Source: Euryarchaeota archaeon UBA60 (GTDB lineage: Archaea; Thermoplasmatota; Poseidoniia; Poseidoniales; Poseidoniaceae). From it: a DNA stretch of 9,348 nt. The position numbers and the translations under genes are program-made. The notes beneath the pieces are model-generated. The model ran no database searches. It was not told the origin of the DNA and worked only from the letters and a program-made list of their open reading frames with translations. Below are positions 1 to 5,341 of the stretch, piece after piece; within the stretch, counting starts at the first letter, position 1; each line of letters begins with the position of its first letter. Where the stretch lies: NCBI GenBank assembly GCA_002503395.1, contig DARQ01000119.1, forward strand, positions 29,786 through 39,133. The letters run 5' to 3'.

Positions 1-239
1 AATGCTTGGCAGAAGCGCATCATGACCTTGTGAAGTCGCTGAAGAGTTTTTATGATGAAGAGTACAAAGAGGTTGTTATTGCAAATAGTTCAGACCGAAC
101 CGGTTTCTCAGTTGCTCGAGTAGAGAGATATTTCACCGAGGTTTCAAATAAAATGGATTCGCAGGAAGTGGAAGGATTGAATAAATTTCTGCGCGAGGTA
201 TGTGGGGTCGAGGAAGTTGCGAATTTCGTTACTTTTTAG
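1..239 (+). CDS. C-terminal fragment, MqnA-like (chorismate dehydratase) protein, 5' truncated by window edge
   Basis: The frame is open from base 3 to a TAG at 237-239 and gives about 78 residues, so the start lies outside the window. The TTG at base 6 is only an internal codon. The tail has the look of the MqnA family C-terminus: an alternating helical stretch, then V-x-x-YF-x-x-V, a basic residue, and a D-S-Q-E-V-E-G-L-N-K-F segment. This matches the family pattern of a short YL...Y element followed by 'E..GL..F'. MqnA dehydrates chorismate to 3-enolpyruvyl-benzoate, the first step of the futalosine route to menaquinone, in the cytoplasm. A MqnD-like gene lies 2.5 kb downstream on the same strand, which supports the call. 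Only the C-terminus is visible and it carries no catalytic residue, so another substrate-binding-fold protein is possible. The stop overlaps the stop of the convergent beta-propeller gene. Confidence 0.5.
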   Translation, partial: CLAEAHHDLVKSLKSFYDEEYKEVVIANSSDRTGFSVARVERYFTEVSNKMDSQEVEGLNKFLREVCGVEEVANFVTF

Positions 240-2614
240 TCACCCTTGTCGCTGAAAACCAGTTTATCCAGTGCCGAATCCATTAGTTCATCATCATCTT
301 GAGGAGAAGTGCTTTTTGTTTCTTTTTCACTCACTTTCTCCTTAACCGTGGCTTTCTTCGATCTACGTTTAGCCTTGCGGCGCTTCTTAGGTTGTGATTC
401 CTCCTCCGCCATCTTCACCTTACGAACTTTAGGTAGGGCAATTTCTTCTCGGTAATCATGCGCCTCGGAGGTATCCTCGTAGGTTGCATCCCAGCCATAA
501 TCCCACTCGCCCGGCGGGTTGGGCTGGATGCTGTGACTATCCAAACGAATCCTCTTTGAATCCTCAGGAATATCTTGTGTACCTGGTTGCCTTCGAACAT
601 TCTTAGACTTTATTGAGGAAACCGATTCTAGCGAAAATGAAGTAGCTACTCTTTGCCGGAGCGAGGGTGGTGGGCCAAGACTTGGCTTGGGTGGAGCTTC
701 TCCTTCATCAGCCCGCCACTTGGTATCTTCATAGGATGAATCCAGACCCTCATCAATATCAATTTCCTCGTCATCCGGATTTAGACTGAGAATCTGTAAA
801 TTCCGCCTCCGGATAATAGTGATAATTCCAATAATTGAAAATATCCCCGCTATAATAACCCACAGAATATTATCCTTAGTGAAGTTAAGCATTTTTTCTA
901 GTACAGAAAGTTCATCCGCGGCAGCTTCGTTGACAGGTAATACAATACCCGAACCAATAGTGTCCCACAGCACTTCATATTTATCCGACCCTAGAGCATC
1001 AACTTGCACCAATATTGGAAATAATGGTGCTATCTGAGCAGCACTGCCGCTAGGCATTGGAATTGTGCCGGTAATCGATATATTGTATGGAATCGTCGGA
1101 TTTCCATTCATTTTGAAGGTGATGAAGGAGGTGATCCTGATACGCGTTTCATAATCATTTGCGGATGTATCCAATAATCCATAGGTGGCGGTACAATCGA
1201 CCGCACCATTTGAGAGAGAAACTCCCTCTATTGATAATTTCGCCTGCCACGAATCAATCAAATCCCTTGCGACGATATTCGAGCATATTGAATCCGATAT
1301 CCGGTAAGCTTCTTGGTCACTTAAGAATACATCATCCACGATACTGATGGTGGTAATATTTCGTATTGCTGAACTCTGCTCGGAGGTTAGCAAGATGATG
1401 TCGAAAGCAAAAACCTCATCCTCTGATATCACTATTTTCAACTGCCTTACAGAGTTGTGCTTCGGTGTCAGTGAGCAAGAAATACCTCCAGGACATTCTG
1501 AATCCCATTTATCAATAATCCCATCACCATCATCATCCTCGTCGAAATCATTCGGAATGCCATCGCCATCGGTATCCAACCCTGCAATGCCAAAATATAG
1601 CGGCGTATATGAATCGCTGTATTCCGCCAGATGGCGGGTATTGGTCGCGGTGATCAGGGTGGAATAATCCTTTTTGATATCGAAGTCCGACACCACGTGG
1701 CCCAGATTTGTGATAGTCCCACTGGACCAAGTCCCCGAGGCTGAAATATAGGACAGTAATTTGCTGGCGCCGATAGTTTGAATCACATATAGCCTGAGGC
1801 CATCATCCGACCATAAAATCCGCGAACCCTGGGTGATGTCGATGCTGTACTCTAACTCTTCATATTCCGAATATATCTGTATGATTCCTCCACCTGAAAG
1901 AACCGCGAATTTGTCGCTGCTGGGGGAAACCGAACAATCTGAAATACCGACCGTATCAAAGTTATATATCACTTGAGTGGAGCCATTATTACGGCTCCAT
2001 TTCACCAATCTACCATCACTCCCGCCACTGAGTAAGAAATTTCCCTCGCTACTATATGATAGACAAGTAATAGCACTTGAATGGATTCCGTCATAGGTTG
2101 CGGAATCATCTAAATCAGACAAATTTGCTTCGATGATACTGGTCGTGGCACCGTTGAATGCGATGTTTGAATTATTGGGTGAAATGGCAACAGAAAGAAC
2201 TCTCTTTGAACCAGTCACATCGTCGATCACACTCCAACCAGCATCCTTGCTCATTAATACAAGGGCATTTTGGTGGGCCTCCAGACTTCTCATCCCGAGG
2301 GCGAGAAATTGGCCATCAGTAGAGAATTCCACACTGTATACGGCATCGTTCAGATTTATCGATTTGATAACTTCCTTCGTTGTGGAATTATAGAGTACAA
2401 TCCCGCTATCGTAACCCGCAGCAATCAACTCCTCATCGGGAGAGTAGGAAACAGCATATGAGTCTCCAGCAATCTCAGAAGGATTATAAAATCCAGAGAT
2501 GGCCAATCCAGAAGATAGGTATGATACGCCTGATGCCGAGGGCATCGCGACGAGAAGTAATCCTATCGACAGAATAGAAATCCATGCCTTGATATTGTGA
2601 GGTTGCCGCACCAT
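236..2614 (-). CDS. Secreted/membrane WD40 beta-propeller protein with calcium-binding repeat, one TM helix and basic cytoplasmic tail
   Basis: The protein has 792 residues when begun at the ATG at 2614, chosen because a signal peptide then follows at once (hydrophobic run ISILSIGLLLVAMP, small residues SASG near residue 28). A GAGGA lies 3 nt before this ATG. The frame stays open to an ATG at 2653 (+13 residues) and to 2773, but the longest form would overlap the divergent mqnD. Residues about 45-340 form WD40-like blades, each with a V-x-x-V-x-F/Y-S-x-D/E-G core; the clearest reads SGGSDGRLVKWS near 196-207. Residues 347-372 carry thrombospondin type-3-like Asp-rich calcium motifs (DTDGDGIPND, DEDDDGDG). 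An unassigned beta-rich extracellular domain follows, then one TM helix at about 583-601 ending in RRR. The tail of about 190 residues is Pro/acid-rich and then strongly Lys/Arg-rich (729-769). The inferred topology is type I: a sensor or adhesin outside and a charged tail inside. Its ligand and function are unknown. Confidence 0.85.
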   Translation of the reverse strand: MVRQPHNIKAWISILSIGLLLVAMPSASGVSYLSSGLAISGFYNPSEIAGDSYAVSYSPDEELIAAGYDSGIVLYNSTTKEVIKSINLNDAVYSVEFSTDGQFLALGMRSLEAHQNALVLMSKDAGWSVIDDVTGSKRVLSVAISPNNSNIAFNGATTSIIEANLSDLDDSATYDGIHSSAITCLSYSSEGNFLLSGGSDGRLVKWSRNNGSTQVIYNFDTVGISDCSVSPSSDKFAVLSGGGIIQIYSEYEELEYSIDITQGSRILWSDDGLRLYVIQTIGASKLLSYISASGTWSSGTITNLGHVVSDFDIKKDYSTLITATNTRHLAEYSDSYTPLYFGIAGLDTDGDGIPNDFDEDDDGDGIIDKWDSECPGGISCSLTPKHNSVRQLKIVISEDEVFAFDIILLTSEQSSAIRNITTISIVDDVFLSDQEAYRISDSICSNIVARDLIDSWQAKLSIEGVSLSNGAVDCTATYGLLDTSANDYETRIRITSFITFKMNGNPTIPYNISITGTIPMPSGSAAQIAPLFPILVQVDALGSDKYEVLWDTIGSGIVLPVNEAAADELSVLEKMLNFTKDNILWVIIAGIFSIIGIITIIRRRNLQILSLNPDDEEIDIDEGLDSSYEDTKWRADEGEAPPKPSLGPPPSLRQRVATSFSLESVSSIKSKNVRRQPGTQDIPEDSKRIRLDSHSIQPNPPGEWDYGWDATYEDTSEAHDYREEIALPKVRKVKMAEEESQPKKRRKAKRRSKKATVKEKVSEKETKSTSPQDDDELMDSALDKLVFSDKGD

Positions 2615-2672
2615 TATCCTCGTGTGACGATAAGGCCCTCCCTTATTGACCATTCTCAAGAAAAGAGGTTTT

Positions 2673-2683
2673 TTGGTATAACC
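2673..2683 (-). promoter_or_regulatory. Possible TATA-type promoter of the beta-propeller gene
   Basis: On the minus strand this reads GGTTATACCAA. Archaeal TATA elements usually sit about 25 nt before the transcript start, which would place the start near 2653, exactly at the in-frame ATG at 2651-2653. A leaderless message beginning with that codon, or a short leader to the ATG at 2614, are both possible. There is no experimental support and the motif is short, so this is weak. Confidence 0.25.
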
Positions 2684-2752
2684 ACGCTGATTATTCAATG
2701 CAAGGGTTTGAGAGTAGCATGCCCTCGAGAGGCTCGATAACGGGGCGAATAT

Positions 2753-3601
2753 ATGGAAATCCGCATCGGCCACTCACCTGACCCAGACGATGCCTTCATG
2801 TTTCACGCCATGACAACAGGGGCCTTTGCGACCCCTGGATTATCCTATGTTCACCAATTGCAAGATATCGAGACTTTGAATCATCGAGCGATGGCAGGTG
2901 ACCTTGAAGTCAGTGCCGTATCTATTCACGCCTTTCCGGAAATATCCGATGACTATGCTCTGATGAATTGCGGCGCCAGTATGGGAGAAGGTTACGGTCC
3001 GATGATTGTAGCCAAACGTGGAATCACCGAGGATGATGCCATGGCTGGGCCTATCGCAGTTCCGGGTTTGAAGACCAGCGCATATTTGGGATTACGTATG
3101 GCTTGGGGTGAGGTCGAGGTTACAGTGGTTCCATTCGATGAAATAATACCCCGTATTCTAGCAGATGAATTCACTTCGGGACTGATAATCCACGAGGGTC
3201 AGTTAACCTACGGTGATTTCGATTTAGAGGTTCTGTTGGACCTGGGCATTTGGTGGGGTGAGTTGACCGGCGGCCTCCCCATGCCTCTGGGTGGCAATGT
3301 GGTGCGACGAGATTTGGGGGGCGAATTGATGAAACAGATCACTCTCGATACAAAGCGTTCCATCGAGCACGCCTTGAAATCTCCCGCCAAAGCTCTTGAA
3401 TTTGCCAAACAATGGGGACGTGGAATTGATGATTCTACCAATGAACGATTTGTTGGTATGTATGTTAACCAGCGTACCATTGATTATGGCGAAGATGGTA
3501 GGCGAAGTGTTCGTATGTTCCTCGCAGAAGGTCAGAAAATTGGCCTTATCGATGCCGATTTCGCGGTTGATGAAATCGAATTCATAGGATTAGGTGATTG
3601 A
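2753..3601 (+). CDS. mqnD: MqnD-like protein (1,4-dihydroxy-6-naphthoate synthase family)
   Basis: This 282-residue protein has the usual family length of about 270-290. MqnD converts cyclic de-hypoxanthinylfutalosine to 1,4-dihydroxy-6-naphthoate in menaquinone synthesis, in the cytoplasm, using a periplasmic-binding-protein-like two-lobe fold. Family signatures in order are: N-terminal IGHSPDPDDAFMFHAM (residues 5-20, equivalent to S-P-C-P-N-D-T-F in characterised enzymes), QDIETLNHRA (37-46), GEGYGPMIVAK (78-88), IIHEGQLTYG (145-154) with the conserved and probably catalytic His147, and the LG-x-WW...TGGLPMPLGGN block (164-182). The ATG at 2753 places the SP motif at the expected distance from the N-terminus. 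No strong Shine-Dalgarno precedes it. The gene is divergent from the beta-propeller gene and abuts a mini-ORF. The variant N-terminal motif means the exact substrate is not certain. Confidence 0.82.
   Translation: MEIRIGHSPDPDDAFMFHAMTTGAFATPGLSYVHQLQDIETLNHRAMAGDLEVSAVSIHAFPEISDDYALMNCGASMGEGYGPMIVAKRGITEDDAMAGPIAVPGLKTSAYLGLRMAWGEVEVTVVPFDEIIPRILADEFTSGLIIHEGQLTYGDFDLEVLLDLGIWWGELTGGLPMPLGGNVVRRDLGGELMKQITLDTKRSIEHALKSPAKALEFAKQWGRGIDDSTNERFVGMYVNQRTIDYGEDGRRSVRMFLAEGQKIGLIDADFAVDEIEFIGLGD
3592..3597 (+). promoter_or_regulatory. Shine-Dalgarno AGGTGA ahead of the mini-ORF
   Basis: AGGTGA lies inside the last codons of mqnD, 4 nt before the ATG at 3602. It matches the anti-Shine-Dalgarno complement well. 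It is the main reason to take the following mini-ORF seriously. Confidence 0.45.
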
Positions 3602-3703
3602 ATGGATGATGTCGGAATTCCAGAGATTAGTGAGTTTGGCTCAGTAGACTCGGCTCCAGCGCAGGATGATCCTTGGATATTTGACTACCAAGCGACGGGT
3701 TGA
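3602..3703 (+). CDS. Small acidic ORF, 33 residues, coupled to mqnD
   Basis: The ATG follows the mqnD stop codon directly (TGA then ATG, zero gap) and is preceded by AGGTGA at 4 nt spacing, an arrangement typical of translational coupling. The 33-residue product starts MDDVGIPEIS and ends WIFDYQATG. It contains eight Asp/Glu and no Lys or Arg, so it would be extremely acidic. It has no TM segment and no cysteines. I do not recognise a family. The 3' end overlaps the left arm of a GC-rich hairpin. It may be a real microprotein, a short leader-like ORF whose translation affects the hairpin and the next gene, or chance. Its small size limits confidence. Confidence 0.4.
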   Translation: MDDVGIPEISEFGSVDSAPAQDDPWIFDYQATG

Positions 3704-3714
3704 AAGGCCGTCGC
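3692..3714 (+). other. GC-rich inverted repeat / RNA hairpin
   Basis: GCGACGG (3692-3698) and CCGTCGC (3708-3714) form a perfect 7-bp stem, six of whose pairs are G-C, around a 9-nt loop. The left arm and loop include the last codons and stop of the mini-ORF. The hairpin lies about 28 nt before the zinc-finger start codon. There is no T-run after it, so it does not look like an intrinsic terminator. A processing or translation-control role is possible but inferred. Confidence 0.5.
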
Positions 3715-3731
3715 GCACTCGCATGGATGTC

Positions 3732-3736
3732 GAGGA
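3732..3736 (+). promoter_or_regulatory. Shine-Dalgarno GAGGA of the zinc-finger gene
   Basis: GAGGA sits 6 nt before the ATG at 3743 and fixes that start. No in-frame ATG lies just upstream. The other nearby ATG (3723) is in a different frame. Confidence 0.6.
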
Positions 3737-3742
3737 ATCACG

Positions 3743-3949
3743 ATGCCGCATGAGCACATACCGCTGGCCTTCGCCCCAAATGGTGAAATTGGGCCGTTAT
3801 GCCACCACTGTGGTAAGCGATTGACCTTTGGGCAGTCGATGGTATTCGACCAACATTACTATTGTTGGGACCACTACCAAGAAGTTTCAGGTGCTGGAGC
3901 AGTGACCAAAGGCCCAGATGGCTCCAGTCCATTCTATCGTAAGCAGTGA
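3743..3949 (+). CDS. Small LIM-like zinc-finger protein
   Basis: The protein has 68 residues. The metal-ligand pattern is C20-x2-C23-x14-H38-x2-C41-x2-H44 (LCHHCGKRL ... HYYCWDHY). This is close to the first half of a LIM/treble-clef finger (C-x2-C...H-x2-C) with one extra His. The N-terminus is short and the C-terminus is a Gly/Ser/Pro-rich tail. It would bind one zinc and probably mediate protein or nucleic-acid contact in the cytoplasm, but a partner cannot be read from sequence. It has a good Shine-Dalgarno and ends in a T8 tract. It lies between the mqnD/mini-ORF unit and priS, all on one strand, and could be cotranscribed with mqnD. The exact family is not recognised. Confidence 0.72.
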   Translation: MPHEHIPLAFAPNGEIGPLCHHCGKRLTFGQSMVFDQHYYCWDHYQEVSGAGAVTKGPDGSSPFYRKQ

Positions 3950-3957
3950 TTTTTTTT
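3950..3957 (+). terminator. T8 tract, probable archaeal terminator
   Basis: Eight consecutive T residues start directly after the TGA of the zinc-finger gene. U-rich runs alone terminate archaeal RNA polymerase. This would end the upstream unit and make priS a separate transcript. Confidence 0.55.
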
Positions 3958-3971
3958 CACCTCATCTTCAT

Positions 3972-4002
3972 GCTGTGACGCTTAAGTGCCGTCGCCCACA
4001 GC
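3972..4002 (+). promoter_or_regulatory. Inverted repeat abutting the priS start codon
   Basis: GCTGTG (3972-3977) pairs with CACAGC (3997-4002), and inside it ACG (3978-3980) pairs with CGT (3990-3992). This gives a 9-bp stem with a 4-nt bulge and a 9-nt loop, ending one base before the GTG at 4003. No Shine-Dalgarno is present here. If transcribed, the fold would flank the start codon; if the mRNA is leaderless, the repeat lies in the promoter DNA. Either reading is inference. Confidence 0.35.
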
Positions 4003-5250
4003 GTGGTTACGGTAAGCGTGCAGGGTAGTGGCTGGGCGACATTCGCATATCGTTTTGGCGAATATTATCGCTCCAGCAAAATGTGGATGCCGCCGCGGTT
4101 AAGGACGCGTGAGTGGATGTTCATCCCGTTTGGTGGGGGGATGCCGCTACGGCACAGAGCATTCGACTCGAGTCAACATCTGCGTCGTTTTTTGGTTGAA
4201 AGGACGCCGCATTCGACCTTCTACAGTACCGCATATTGGCGTCATCCCGACGAGTATAAAATGGACGACAAGGAATGGTTAGGGGCAGATTTGATTTTTG
4301 ATTTGGACGGTGACCATTTACCCGGGATTGATGATTTGGATTTCGTCGCGATGTTGGAACACATCCAAGTTCAAGCTCATAGGTTGTGGAATGACTTTCT
4401 CAATCCCGAATTCGGATTTGATGAAAAATTTCTTCAGGTGACTTTTTCCGGCCACCGGGGTTACCATTTACACTATCGAGACCCTGATCTAGCCCATTTG
4501 GATAGTGATGCTAGAAGAGAATTAGTGGCGCACATTCGCGGTGAGGGTATCGACGTCGCATTCGCCTTGGAAAGGTGGCAGGATTACGATGTCGGTGGAT
4601 GGACAGACAGATTACGCCAGGGGATGAATCTGACCATGGAAAGATTGGACCTGGTGCGGGAAGGAGAGGTGGCGGAAGCCAAACCGATTATTGAGGAAAT
4701 GGTTCAGGCGATGAAACGCTCGGCCGCATTGCGAGGTAAACATATCAAACGAGGCCCCACGGTAGTGAAAAAAATCGCTGAATTATTGGCGCATGAAAAT
4801 CGCCGCCAGCGCCTACTTGAAGGAAACTGGAATGCGCTGGGTGGGCGCGGTGGAGAGGCAAATTTCCATCGTGATGCCCTGATTGACATCCTGCGTGGCG
4901 ATTCAGCAATAATTCTCGGGGGTGCTGGTGAGACCGACGAAGTGGTCACAGTAGACACCAGGCGGGTGATAAGGTGGCCGACTTCGCTGCATGGAAAATG
5001 CGGACTCCGAGTGACTGAATTACCCCTGGGACGTTTGGATGTGGATTCATCTAACACATTCGACCCTCTCAGTGAGGCGGTGGCACTTTCGATGGGTGGT
5101 AATATGACGGTTCAGATAGATGTCGATTGGGCCCGTACCAGAATCGGAGAAAGGGAGTATGAGTTGAATAATGGAGAGGTGATTGAACTTCCAGAAGCGG
5201 CGGCCGCATTCATTGTGCTCAAGGGTTGGGGCAAGGTGGTATCGTCGTAA
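4003..5250 (+). CDS. priS: DNA primase small (catalytic) subunit PriS
   Basis: The protein has 415 residues, somewhat longer than the usual 330-400. PriS is the catalytic subunit of the archaeal/eukaryotic-type primase; with PriL it makes the primers for DNA replication. Signatures in order are: YRFGEYYR (16-23), REWMF (36-40), the STFYSTAYWRHP segment (71-82), catalytic ADLIFDLDGDH (95-105; metal-binding D100 and D102), SGHRGYHLHY (149-158), and DTRRVIRWPTSLHGKCGL (318-335), with third acidic residue D318 and conserved His330. The C-terminal FDPLSEAV and LPEAAAAF blocks are also family-like. The start is GTG at 4003 or GTG at 4018; the first Met codon (residue 27) is too late because RFGEYYR is conserved. 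The usual Cys/His zinc insert between the catalytic and SGHRG motifs is not seen. The middle (about 200-310) is a charged helical stretch. Confidence 0.95.
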   Translation: MVTVSVQGSGWATFAYRFGEYYRSSKMWMPPRLRTREWMFIPFGGGMPLRHRAFDSSQHLRRFLVERTPHSTFYSTAYWRHPDEYKMDDKEWLGADLIFDLDGDHLPGIDDLDFVAMLEHIQVQAHRLWNDFLNPEFGFDEKFLQVTFSGHRGYHLHYRDPDLAHLDSDARRELVAHIRGEGIDVAFALERWQDYDVGGWTDRLRQGMNLTMERLDLVREGEVAEAKPIIEEMVQAMKRSAALRGKHIKRGPTVVKKIAELLAHENRRQRLLEGNWNALGGRGGEANFHRDALIDILRGDSAIILGGAGETDEVVTVDTRRVIRWPTSLHGKCGLRVTELPLGRLDVDSSNTFDPLSEAVALSMGGNMTVQIDVDWARTRIGEREYELNNGEVIELPEAAAAFIVLKGWGKVVSS

Positions 5251-5280
5251 AATAAATTCCATTCAACCCAAGCATTTGGA

Positions 5281-5288
5281 ACTATAGT
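5281..5288 (+). promoter_or_regulatory. Possible TATA element for the polyproline-protein operon
   Basis: ACTATAGT lies about 55 nt before the GTG at 5342, and a second similar AATATAGA lies at 5302-5309. Either could direct a transcript start in the 5310-5335 range, consistent with a short leader carrying the GAGGGG Shine-Dalgarno. This is motif reading only. Confidence 0.3.
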
Positions 5289-5330
5289 ATGAGAACGTTC
5301 AATATAGAGTCTCTGCTCAAGTATGCTGTT

Positions 5331-5336
5331 GAGGGG
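5331..5336 (+). promoter_or_regulatory. Shine-Dalgarno GAGGGG deciding a GTG start
   Basis: GAGGGG is 5 nt upstream of the GTG at 5342. No in-frame ATG lies nearby upstream, so the GTG is the likely start. Confidence 0.55.
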
Positions 5337-5341
5337 TCTCC

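Noticed and set aside
4704..5057. 117-residue open frame on the minus strand inside priS
   Set aside because: It lies wholly antisense to a conserved primase, is rich in Arg/Ser/Pro as antisense frames are, and has no family resemblance.
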